Of a stretch of 64,000 nucleotides of DNA, positions 42,034 through 50,204 are shown one piece after another (within the stretch, counting starts at the first letter, position 1; every line of letters begins with the position of its first letter). A program made the translations under genes and the position numbers. The stretch is from Verrucomicrobiales bacterium (GTDB lineage Bacteria > Verrucomicrobiota > Verrucomicrobiia > Verrucomicrobiales > DEV007), in contig PBSY01000038.1 in NCBI GenBank assembly GCA_002726915.1, positions 119,808 through 183,807 of the forward strand. The letters are read 5' to 3'. The notes beneath the pieces were generated by a model. That model had not been told where the DNA came from. It did not search any database and saw only the letters and a list, made by a program, of their open reading frames with translations.

Positions 42034-44144
42034 TCCCATTTGTCTTCCAACAACCTTGGATGCTGTTGTTGCTGCTCGCAGTAATTTCACTCGGTGGCAT
42101 TCTGCGCTATGCCAGGCGACGGCGGCGGATCGTGCTCGAAGAAATGGGAACAGGCAAGCCTCCACCATATACTAAATGGCGCGACCTCGCCCGGCTTACG
42201 TCACTGACACTTATGGTTATTGCCGCGGCTAAACCTGGCTTTGATCCACAGCGTAATAACGTTTCCCAGAGTGGTCGTGATGTCGTCTTCGTCCTCGACG
42301 TGTCCCGATCTATGCTCGCCGAAGACGCGTCCCCGAATCGGCTGAATGCCGCCAAAAATGGAGTTCGGGATGTTCTCGACGCCCTCAGCACCGAGCGGGT
42401 GGGTCTCGTCATCTATGCGGGTAATTCGAATATTCTCTGCCCACTGACCTACGACTACAATTTTGTACGCTACATGCTCGACCAAGCCACCACGCGCGCC
42501 GTCGACTTTGGTGGAACAATCCTCCTCTCAGCTGTCGAAAAGAGTATTGATAATGTTCTACTCGACGGTCGCGAAGGAATGCATGACCTCATCGTCCTCA
42601 CTGATGGCGAAGAACACGGCGCCGAAAACGAGCGCGTCAAAGAACTTCTTGAAGAGAACGGGGTCGGCCTTTTACTCGTCGGGGTGGGAGATCCCTCGGC
42701 CGGTTCCCGCATTCCCATCACTGATGAGGAAGGACGGGGCACCTACGTCAAATACGAAGGGGACTTTGTCACGACACGCCTCAAGGATAAGGAGCTCAGA
42801 GAACTAGTTCGGGGTATTGATAATGCCGCTTACCAATCCGTCGGGGCATCCAGTTTCGACCTCGCTGGACTTTACCTCGAATACGTCGCAGAAAAGCCAG
42901 CCTCCGGTGGAAGTGGTGATCAGACCTACGTGACTTACCGTGAAGCTGGCTTCCCGCTTATGATTCTTGCTCTGCTTTTACTTATTATCGCAGAAGGGCG
43001 TGTCATTCCAAAAATTACCATCAACAAAACTGCCTCCGCAAGAGTGGTTTTGTTAGGATTTTTTTTAATGGTATCAACTTATGCAACAGAGCTCGGGGTC
43101 GAAGCACGCCTCAATGATGCGCTGACGCACCAGAAAGCGGGGCGATACAGCGAGGCCCTCGAGTCTTTCGCCCTGATTGTTGAAGAGGGTGGTAGCAGGC
43201 TGATGAACAATAAACAACTCGCGACGATAGCTTTCAATGAAGGGCTTTGTTATCTCGCCCAAGCAGAATCACAAGCTTCGCAGGAACCTAAGGCCGCCCT
43301 CGGACTGGTAATGCAGGCTCGTAGCCGCTTTCTCAACGCTCGACGCATGAAGCCCGACTTTGATCGCGCTGGCCAACGTCTTGATCCTGTTGCTCAAATG
43401 ATCGTCGATTACCAGAAAAAGATTACCGAGGAAGAACAGCGTCAGCAGGAAATCGAGGAAAAAATGCAGGCCCTCATTGAGATGTTGCAAGCGCTCCTCG
43501 AGAGCCAGACTGAGCTCCGAAGCGACGTGCCATCGCGTCCCCAGCAACCTCGTGGCCCTTCCACTCAATCCCTTGATTCACCTGAAAACGCAGCGGTGAA
43601 ATCCACTCACTTCACTAGCGACCAGCTCCACCTCATCGAAACCGCCAACAACGTTCGTGTTTTTATGGGCCAACTCGATCAGGCTATGACCCCAAAAGGC
43701 ATCGACATCGAGCAACTGCCTGTCTCCATTCTCCATGAACCACTCCAACTCATCGCAGAGGCTATCGAAGCCCAAAATCGAGCCGCCGAACAATTGCGGC
43801 AGTGGACGTCTTGGCCAGATGCCCGTCTTCAACAACAGATCGCAATCGACAAGATTAAAAGCATCCTCGACCTGCTCGCTAGTGACCAGTCTGAAGACTG
43901 GGATGAGGGCGACTGGGAGGACTGGGAAGAAGATTGGGATGATATGGAATTTAGTGATTCTGAAGGCGGTATGAACGCCTCTATGGATGGGCAAGGGGAC
44001 CTCGCTGCTGGCGCTGAAATGCAGGCGCTGCCCTTACCTAACTATTCCGTTGAAGATATTCTAATGGAAGAACAAGGCAGCCTGCAGTTCAGACAACAAC
44101 AACGCGCGGTCGCCAATAAAGGTAAGGTTGAAAAGGATTGGTAA
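42030..44144 (+). CDS. BatB/BatC-type vWA plus TPR protein
   Basis: A 704-residue protein that seems to fuse BatB (vWA) with BatC (TPR). N-terminal helices (MLLLLLAVISLGGILRYA) are followed by a vWA domain with VLDVSRSMLAED and LTDGEEHGAE, another helix (PLMILALLLLIIAEG) and a second hydrophobic segment. The latter part has a TPR-like region (residues about 360-440), a coiled coil (ITEEEQRQQEIEEKMQALIE), and an acidic Trp-rich stretch (DWDEGDWEDWEEDWDDMEF). The ATG at 42030 overlaps batA; an upstream ATG at 41946 in frame is less likely. It meets the next gene at TAATG. Confidence 0.9.
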   Translation: MIPFVFQQPWMLLLLLAVISLGGILRYARRRRRIVLEEMGTGKPPPYTKWRDLARLTSLTLMVIAAAKPGFDPQRNNVSQSGRDVVFVLDVSRSMLAEDASPNRLNAAKNGVRDVLDALSTERVGLVIYAGNSNILCPLTYDYNFVRYMLDQATTRAVDFGGTILLSAVEKSIDNVLLDGREGMHDLIVLTDGEEHGAENERVKELLEENGVGLLLVGVGDPSAGSRIPITDEEGRGTYVKYEGDFVTTRLKDKELRELVRGIDNAAYQSVGASSFDLAGLYLEYVAEKPASGGSGDQTYVTYREAGFPLMILALLLLIIAEGRVIPKITINKTASARVVLLGFFLMVSTYATELGVEARLNDALTHQKAGRYSEALESFALIVEEGGSRLMNNKQLATIAFNEGLCYLAQAESQASQEPKAALGLVMQARSRFLNARRMKPDFDRAGQRLDPVAQMIVDYQKKITEEEQRQQEIEEKMQALIEMLQALLESQTELRSDVPSRPQQPRGPSTQSLDSPENAAVKSTHFTSDQLHLIETANNVRVFMGQLDQAMTPKGIDIEQLPVSILHEPLQLIAEAIEAQNRAAEQLRQWTSWPDARLQQQIAIDKIKSILDLLASDQSEDWDEGDWEDWEEDWDDMEFSDSEGGMNASMDGQGDLAAGAEMQALPLPNYSVEDILMEEQGSLQFRQQQRAVANKGKVEKDW

Positions 44145-46747
44145 TGCGTTTCTTTATCACAGTGTTAGTCATTAACTTGACCATGATTTTCAAATCACTG
44201 GGTCAGGGTTCTGCATCGACACCACTACCCACTATTACCAATACTAGTGAGACGGTTGAGGCAGCGGACCAAGTCGACCCGCTACTTCAAGCAACCGTCG
44301 AGCTCGAGATTGATTCCTCATCTTTCTTTACTGACATGGCTATCAATGCGGTCGTAAAGTTTCCCGAGACTGTCTCCGAGCCACTCGATGCCCCCGGCCC
44401 TGACAGCGGTATCTCTATCATCAACCTTGATGTGATGGAGGCTTACAGCGATGAAGAGGTCGCCTCTGTTGCCTCTATCAGTCTGATTCCACTCGATGCC
44501 GGACTCATCACTATTCCCTCCTTTGAGTTTCAATCTGATACCACTACTTATCGCACCCCAGCCCGTCAGATTCTCGTATCCACTCCAGTTGAGAGTGAAG
44601 CTATGAGTTTTACGATGACGCCAGCCAAGACCACGGTCTACGCTGGTGAGCCACTTCGAATAGATGTGCACTGGAAGGTGGATCTAATCACCAACCAGAT
44701 CCGCTCTATGCGATGTTTCCCAGAAGTCTTCTCTTACCCCAATTCAGAGATCCTTGTTCCTCGTAACACCGATCTCGAGAAGGACCAAATGGGTATGCCT
44801 TTTGGTGGACGTCGCATTATTGCCAAGCGTGTTCCACCTCCCAGTGATGAACCCAATAAACAATTCGAAAAGTTTGGCACCGTAACTTTCCCGATTTACG
44901 TAAAGTTTAATGATCCCGGCATAGTTGAGCTGCCTGAGGCAAAATTAGAGATCGCTCATCTCAAAGGTAAAGGTGGCGCCTTCGCCCCTTATGCCGCCTA
45001 TTTTAACAACGGTCTCTTTGAACCGCTCGCTTCCCTCGAGGCTTTTGAACGCTTCTTTGTTAATGCTCCTGCGGTGACAATTAAAGTCCTCCCGCTGCCT
45101 GAAAAAGGCCGCACCGAAATATTTAGCGGCTTGTTTGCACCAGTTTCTATCGAAAACCGTGTCAGCGTGAATGAGGTAGAAGTCGGTGAAGTCGTAGAAG
45201 TGATATTTCGAGTCACCTCTGGGGCACCTCATGGCATGCTTGAACTACCCCAACTCGGCGCGCAGAGGTCTCTCCGTGGACGATTTCGTCCCGGAAGTGA
45301 ATACGGTCGCGAGTGGTTTGAAGACGGCACCGGCTTCACGGGACGAATCCGTCCACTCACCACAACAGTGACCGCACTACCATCCCTCCAGTTCCAGATT
45401 TTTGATCCTACCACCGGAGCCTATCAAACCCTCCAGACCAAAGCTCAACCGCTCAATGTTAAACCTACCAATGGAAAAGACTTCTTCGACATCCGTAGCC
45501 TCGCCCCCGAATCCACTATCACTAATCAGACGAAGGGAGTCTGGCACAATGACCAACCCGGAATCATGAGAGACTTATTGAACCAAACCATTGGTTTGCT
45601 TGCCGAAAACATGCTGATCCTTAGCTTGATCGCTGTGGGGATGTATTTCGTCCTACTACCCCGCATCAAGGAACGACGACGACGCGCTACCAATCCGGCC
45701 TACCGTGATCAGGCCGCAGCCTACGAGGCTTTCAAGAAACTACCAGAGTGCAGTGAGGAGAAATGGGAAGCCTTCCGACATTTTCTCGCCACCAGCTTTT
45801 CAATGCACGGTGGTGCCTGGACTCCTGGCGAAGCTCAGCGCCTTCGTGACCGAGGCATTAGTGAGACTGATGTGCAAGCCGTCATCGATACACACACAGC
45901 CATGGACGCCACCAACTTCGCCTTTCACAAACCAGCCAACCGGGTGCCTGAGCTCAACGCGCTCGGTCAACGCCTTTTTAATCACTTCCGTAAGGCCCTG
46001 CCAGCCATCGCTGCCTTCCTTTTACTAAACAGTACAACCCATGCTGATGAATGGACGGAAGCCGACACCCTTTTTGAACAGGCTCTCGCCGCAACACCCG
46101 GTGAACCCATCACTGAGTCCCTCTTCACCCAGAGCGCGCTCAAGTTCGAAGCAGCCGCCGTCGAGCGCAAACGTAAAGGCGCCGCCTGGTTCAACGCCGG
46201 TAACGCCTGGTTCAACGCCGGCGAGATCGGTCGTTCCATCAGTTGCTACCGACAGGCCCGCATTTATCGTCCGTTTGATGAAGATGTTACTAACAGCCTG
46301 AACGCCGCGCGCGCGCTCAGTATTGATGTGGTTGAAGATAAACGGAAGCTCCGGCTCGATTTCTTCCCAGTTCGCTGGCTCAGTTCTGGACTTGTCATCA
46401 GCGTCTGGTTTGTCGTCGTATTTCTACTCATCCACCAGCGCTTCCGAAACAACATTTCCCTCACCGGAGTCATCGCCATGTTGGTGCTGTTGATTCTCTT
46501 GAGTTCTTTCACCGCCCTCGCTGCCAGTCGATCCGGAAGTGAAGGTGTTGTGGTGGCCGGTAGCCTCTACGGACGTAAAGGACCAGCTTATAGTTACCAG
46601 CAGGCATTCAACGAACCCATTCATGATGGGTTGGAAGTGCGGATTATTGAGGAACGAAAAGAGTGGTTGCTGGTGGAGTTGGCTGATGAAAGGCAATGCT
46701 GGGTGCCGGCAGATCAGATACGGCGTGTAAAAAATGTTTTAAGCTAA
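44144..46747 (+). CDS. Fused BatD-BatE protein (oxygen-tolerance and TPR/SH3 parts)
   Basis: An 867-residue protein. The N-terminal part after a signal sequence is BatD-like (MTPAKTTVYAGEPLRIDVHWKV, VNEVEVGEVVEVIFRVTSG), ending in a membrane helix (NMLILSLIAVGMYFVLLP) near residue 490. A cytoplasmic helical segment follows, then a second hydrophobic segment (ALPAIAAFLLLNSTTHA). The BatE-like end holds a TPR (KGAAWFNAGNAWFNAGEIGRSISCYRQARIYRPFD), two more helices and an SH3-like tail (EGVVVAGSLYGRKGPAYSY). Normally batD and batE are separate genes. It starts at TAATG after batB/C, sharing one base, and ends the operon. Confidence 0.88.
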   Translation: MRFFITVLVINLTMIFKSLGQGSASTPLPTITNTSETVEAADQVDPLLQATVELEIDSSSFFTDMAINAVVKFPETVSEPLDAPGPDSGISIINLDVMEAYSDEEVASVASISLIPLDAGLITIPSFEFQSDTTTYRTPARQILVSTPVESEAMSFTMTPAKTTVYAGEPLRIDVHWKVDLITNQIRSMRCFPEVFSYPNSEILVPRNTDLEKDQMGMPFGGRRIIAKRVPPPSDEPNKQFEKFGTVTFPIYVKFNDPGIVELPEAKLEIAHLKGKGGAFAPYAAYFNNGLFEPLASLEAFERFFVNAPAVTIKVLPLPEKGRTEIFSGLFAPVSIENRVSVNEVEVGEVVEVIFRVTSGAPHGMLELPQLGAQRSLRGRFRPGSEYGREWFEDGTGFTGRIRPLTTTVTALPSLQFQIFDPTTGAYQTLQTKAQPLNVKPTNGKDFFDIRSLAPESTITNQTKGVWHNDQPGIMRDLLNQTIGLLAENMLILSLIAVGMYFVLLPRIKERRRRATNPAYRDQAAAYEAFKKLPECSEEKWEAFRHFLATSFSMHGGAWTPGEAQRLRDRGISETDVQAVIDTHTAMDATNFAFHKPANRVPELNALGQRLFNHFRKALPAIAAFLLLNSTTHADEWTEADTLFEQALAATPGEPITESLFTQSALKFEAAAVERKRKGAAWFNAGNAWFNAGEIGRSISCYRQARIYRPFDEDVTNSLNAARALSIDVVEDKRKLRLDFFPVRWLSSGLVISVWFVVVFLLIHQRFRNNISLTGVIAMLVLLILLSSFTALAASRSGSEGVVVAGSLYGRKGPAYSYQQAFNEPIHDGLEVRIIEERKEWLLVELADERQCWVPADQIRRVKNVLS

Positions 46748-46848
46748 AAGCAAAACTCGCATGCTTCCTCACCCGCGCCACGTAGGCTTGAATAACAACC
46801 GCTTTATGTTGTTTTAGAGAAGGGCGACAATGATATAAACCCAACTTT

Positions 46849-47064
46849 ATGGAAACTCTCAGCTGGATCGCAGCCGGCTTTATACTGCTGCTATCGGCCT
46901 ACGCTTTATTCTGCTGCTGGCGGGATAAAGACGAGCCAACTAAACACCGTATAATTTACACGGTCGTGATACTGCTTTTGCCGATTTTTGGCGCCGTCAT
47001 CTTTTTTAAACAACGGGAAGAGATGAGGAGAAACACCAAGCCTCGCAGTAAACGCCGCCTCTAA
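46849..47064 (+). CDS. Small PLDc_N-type membrane protein
   Basis: A 71-residue protein with two membrane helices (LSWIAAGFILLLSAYALFCCW and RIIYTVVILLLPIFGAVIFF) and a basic tail. The core resembles the phospholipase-D-nuclease N-terminal (PLDc_N) domain, where the PIFGAVIFF motif is typical. Function is unknown; such proteins are often found alone. A possible promoter with TTGTTT and GATATA separated by 17 bases lies just upstream, followed by a short leader. It ends 3 bases before the convergent YceI-like gene. Confidence 0.78.
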   Translation: METLSWIAAGFILLLSAYALFCCWRDKDEPTKHRIIYTVVILLLPIFGAVIFFKQREEMRRNTKPRSKRRL

Positions 47065-47067
47065 AGA

Positions 47068-48153
47068 TCACTCCCGTGGAGCGCCGTCTCCGCGGCCACG
47101 CCCTCCTCTTGGGCCGCCACCAAAAGGGGATTCCCCGTTGAGCTCGCGCATATTCCGCTCAGCTTCGCGCTCAGCGCGCATCTCAGTGCGCTCAGATTCA
47201 GAGAGCATTTCATCTCCGTTTTTGTCGCCACGCTTCATAAACTCCCAGGCTTGCTCAGGCACTTCATCCTTGGCGATATTCCCGTCCCCGTTTGTGTCGA
47301 TCTGGGCGAGGAACTCCTCGCGACGCTTGGCCCTTTCCTCATCGGACAGATTGCGCCAATCCTCTCGGCTCATTCCCCCGGTGCCACCTTTGCCGCCTTT
47401 GCCGCCTTTGCCGCCTTTGCCACCTTCCCGACCACCCTCTCGTGAGGGGGCTCCAAATGTGGTTACCACCTCGCCTTCGGGAAGCAGCTCGATCTCTTGG
47501 GGCTCACCTTCGATAGCCACAAGTTCCATACGAATCTCGCCTTCTTCCCAAGAAAGGTCTTTGCTTTCACCAAAAGGGACAATACCGAAGTCCTCCCACT
47601 TCACTGGGAGCGAAAGGCTCAACATGAGCCGATCCCTCTCTTCATCAAACCGCACTTGGGCCGGTACCGACACTTCTACACTGGCGCCATGCGCCTGGTA
47701 ATTCCCTGATAGATTAACCATGCCCTCGTCGCCGGGCGTTACGCTGGTAATCTTCAATGTGGAAACCGGGAAAAAACTCACAGCAAAAAACTCGTCCGCC
47801 TTAAGATCCCGTACCAACTCTTCATCGCGTGACACAACGGAGTTCATATCGATCGTGAGCAAATGTTCGCCCTCCGGATTCAGTTGGTTGCCCAAGAGAT
47901 CAAGCTGCCCCACAAAATTAAGGAAACCTCCGCGAGGCGCGTCTTCCGTTTCTCCACCACTGAATCGGATCCGAGATCCACCCGTAAAGACAAAGATACG
48001 CGATTCGAGCTCAGTTTTTTCGGTGATCTCCGGTTTCTCAGCGGGTTCCTCAGCAGGAGGGGGAGGGGTTGATGGTGCCTCCTCTTTACAGGCGGAGAAA
48101 AAAAGAGCTCCGGCAACCACAGGTAATACAGGGAGAATGGTCCAAACTTTCAT
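47068..48153 (-). CDS. Lipoprotein with YceI-like and EF-hand domains
   Basis: A 361-residue lipoprotein (signal ending FFSAC, Cys21) with a Pro/Glu linker. The YceI-like region (about 55-215) resembles the lipid-binding barrel: FVFTGGSRIRFSGG, FVGQLDLLG, then SGNYQAHGASVEV and DFGIVPFGESKDL. A low-complexity GGK repeat (about residues 243-255) is encoded by tandem 9-bp units. The C-terminal part has two EF-hand loops, DTNGDGNIAKDE and DKNGDEMLSESE. YceI proteins bind polyisoprenoid-like lipids, and EF-hands bind calcium, so a calcium-responsive periplasmic protein is plausible. It is convergent with the PLDc_N gene. Confidence 0.75.
   Translation of the reverse strand: MKVWTILPVLPVVAGALFFSACKEEAPSTPPPPAEEPAEKPEITEKTELESRIFVFTGGSRIRFSGGETEDAPRGGFLNFVGQLDLLGNQLNPEGEHLLTIDMNSVVSRDEELVRDLKADEFFAVSFFPVSTLKITSVTPGDEGMVNLSGNYQAHGASVEVSVPAQVRFDEERDRLMLSLSLPVKWEDFGIVPFGESKDLSWEEGEIRMELVAIEGEPQEIELLPEGEVVTTFGAPSREGGREGGKGGKGGKGGKGGTGGMSREDWRNLSDEERAKRREEFLAQIDTNGDGNIAKDEVPEQAWEFMKRGDKNGDEMLSESERTEMRAEREAERNMRELNGESPFGGGPRGGRGRGDGAPRE
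47389..47424 (-). repeat. Four 9-bp tandem units coding for Gly-Gly-Lys
   Basis: Four 9-base units (tttgccgcc on the plus strand, the last with one change) lie in frame within the YceI/EF-hand gene. Gain or loss of a unit would change the protein by three residues without shifting the frame, so the repeat may vary in length between strains. Confidence 0.8.
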
Positions 48154-48232
48154 AACTTTAATTTCAACTGAGTCGAGTCGTCACGCTGATGGCACAGCGA
48201 TTATGCGTATGTAACTCCAGTCTACATTGGAC

Positions 48233-48257
48233 GTTGCGCTAGATTTCCAAGTATAGT
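48233..48257 (+). promoter_or_regulatory. Possible promoter of the methyltransferase-like gene
   Basis: TATAGT at 48252-48257 is a good -10 hexamer, 10 bases before the ATG at 48268, and TTGGAC lies 19 bases upstream of it, a wider gap than usual. If transcription starts normally the leader would be only a few bases. A second copy of TTGGACGTTGCG occurs near 52130, between aspS and the zinc-ribbon gene. Confidence 0.35.
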
Positions 48258-48267
48258 GAATTTTGTT

Positions 48268-48918
48268 ATGCCACTCCAAACTCTCAATTTGTCGCTATTA
48301 GGTGAATCACCTTCAGCCGAAATCGTGGCGTGGATCGACGAAGCCAACCGGAGACGTGAGTATTTTTACGAGGAGGGCCTTGGGCTGCGCATCCCAAAAT
48401 ATGTCCCTAGTAATCCTGAAATGGTGCATGCGGCCATTTATGACCTGAAAGAAAACGCTCAACTACGCGGCAATACTTTTTGCGAATGGGGCAGTGGGTT
48501 TGCTATTGCGACAGGTATCGCCTCACTTCTCGGGATGAAGGCTTACGGCTTAGAGATTGAGCCTGAACTTATTGATCGCTCACGCCAGTTAGCAGCCGAC
48601 CTGAACGTTCCTATCACAATTCTAGACTCCGACTACCTTCCGGAAGGGTTTGACGAATCCGAAGAAATGGGCGGTAAGGAACTCATCCTACCCGAAGCGA
48701 CGATGGCTGGAAGCATCCATCCGGATTATGATGGGCTGGACCCCGGGGAAGTAGATCTCTTCTTTGTCTATCCCTATCCTGATCAAGAGGAAATGATGAT
48801 GGACTTGTTTGATGCTGTTTCCACGCACGGGGCCGTCCTGCTGCTTTACCGAGAAGAAGGGGAGGTCGATGCTTTCCTTCAAACGAAAGATAATGACGAT
48901 GATGCATGGGACTCATAA
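48268..48918 (+). CDS. Class I methyltransferase-like protein
   Basis: A 216-residue protein with a SAM-binding-like motif: FCEWGSGFAIATGIASLLGMKAYGLEIEPELIDRSRQLAADL (residues about 68-110), where EWGSG matches motif I and GLEIEP the acidic motif. A later segment, VDLFFVYPYPDQEEMMMDLF, resembles the D-P-P-Y-like region but is altered to YPYP. The C-terminus is acidic (DNDDDAWDS). I prefer the ATG at 48268 to a GTG four codons earlier. The substrate is unknown; it could be an rRNA or protein methyltransferase-like protein. Confidence 0.65.
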   Translation: MPLQTLNLSLLGESPSAEIVAWIDEANRRREYFYEEGLGLRIPKYVPSNPEMVHAAIYDLKENAQLRGNTFCEWGSGFAIATGIASLLGMKAYGLEIEPELIDRSRQLAADLNVPITILDSDYLPEGFDESEEMGGKELILPEATMAGSIHPDYDGLDPGEVDLFFVYPYPDQEEMMMDLFDAVSTHGAVLLLYREEGEVDAFLQTKDNDDDAWDS

Positions 48919-49121
48919 ATCGGTTTCTCATTTCAGCCCAATACTGATTACTCCTCATGGAAGCTCTTTGAATGAAATTTGTTAAGTTTGGTAAAGCAGA
49001 AGCGAAGACTACAAAAACTTTGAGTTCCGTATAAAAAGGAAAAAGTTCACCTCAATAGAAAATCGCCATCTTTGTGATCGCCCAGCGATCATAAAGTGGA
49101 ATAATCTGCCTAAAAATTTCC

Positions 49122-50093
49122 ATGAGGGAACTATCTCATATTCTCGAGGACGTCTCGCCGCAGCTCCAATTATTGGAAAAAGACCGTCTCTTTTATCTAA
49201 AGCAACATCGCCGCTACACCTTGATTGGGGCAATCCCACTCGGGGCAATTCTGATCGGAGGATTCCTTTTGAAGGCAATCCTTATCACCATTGGAGTCGC
49301 CTTTGGATGGTTGGTTATCTCGGGTATTCTTTATTACCTTAAAGCAGGGAAACTCGGAACATCCTACCGCGACAACTACAAAACATCTGTTCTTCCTCGG
49401 CTGATCGAGTCTGTGGACCCGAATCTACAATACGACGCCAAACAAGGTATTTCGTCGTCGTCTTTCGTTAATACCGAACTTTTTACCACCCGCCCGGACC
49501 GCTATCGCACTGAGGACCTTGTCTATGGAACCTACGGTAACACCAAGCTTCAGTTGGCGGAAGTCCGCGCCCAAGAGGAACGTAGCCGCCAAGATAGCGA
49601 CGGTAATCGCGAAACCTACTATGTCACCATCTTCGAGGGTATTCTTCTTATAGCTGATTTTAATAAGCACTTCCACGGGCGTACTTTTATTTTTCCTGAT
49701 AAAGCTGAGAAGTTGTTCGGTAATTTTGGGCGGTTCCTCCAGAAAATGGGAGGGCGCAGCAAGACTGGTCTGATTCGGATGGAAGACCCTGAGTTTGAAA
49801 AAGCCTTTGCGGTATATTCCACAGACGAAATTGAAGCCCGATATATTCTTAGCACGGCGATGATGCGCCGAATTCTTAATATGCGATCTCGGTTTGGGGA
49901 AAATATTCGGGTTTCTTTCAAAGATTCCTGCCTCATGCTTGCTGTCCCCCATAGGGAACCTTTTCTGGAGCCTAATAGGAAAGTCGCGGCGACTGACGCC
50001 TCTCAGGTTCAGGAATTCCTCTTAAGCTTGAGTCACTTCCTCGACACGATCGAAGAACTGGATCTCAATACTCGAATCTGGACAAAGCAGTAA
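49122..50093 (+). CDS. DUF3137 membrane protein
   Basis: A 323-residue protein with two adjacent membrane helices near the N-terminus (YTLIGAIPLGAILIGGFLL, ILITIGVAFGWLVISGILYYL). A cytoplasmic domain follows with the DUF3137 features GISSSSFVNTELFTTRPDRYRTEDLVYGTYGNTKLQLAEV and FEGILLIADFNKHFHGRTFIFPD. The family's function is unknown; members are found with phage-shock or envelope genes in other bacteria. It stands alone here, convergent with aspS. Confidence 0.83.
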   Translation: MRELSHILEDVSPQLQLLEKDRLFYLKQHRRYTLIGAIPLGAILIGGFLLKAILITIGVAFGWLVISGILYYLKAGKLGTSYRDNYKTSVLPRLIESVDPNLQYDAKQGISSSSFVNTELFTTRPDRYRTEDLVYGTYGNTKLQLAEVRAQEERSRQDSDGNRETYYVTIFEGILLIADFNKHFHGRTFIFPDKAEKLFGNFGRFLQKMGGRSKTGLIRMEDPEFEKAFAVYSTDEIEARYILSTAMMRRILNMRSRFGENIRVSFKDSCLMLAVPHREPFLEPNRKVAATDASQVQEFLLSLSHFLDTIEELDLNTRIWTKQ

Positions 50094-50204
50094 AATAGTA
50101 AGGTGATATCCGCTGAGTTAAAACAACCTTCCCTCGGTTTACCTCTAACGAACAACGTCACGTGTAATTAATATCGCGACAGAACGAAGTGTTCCTGATT
50201 GATA

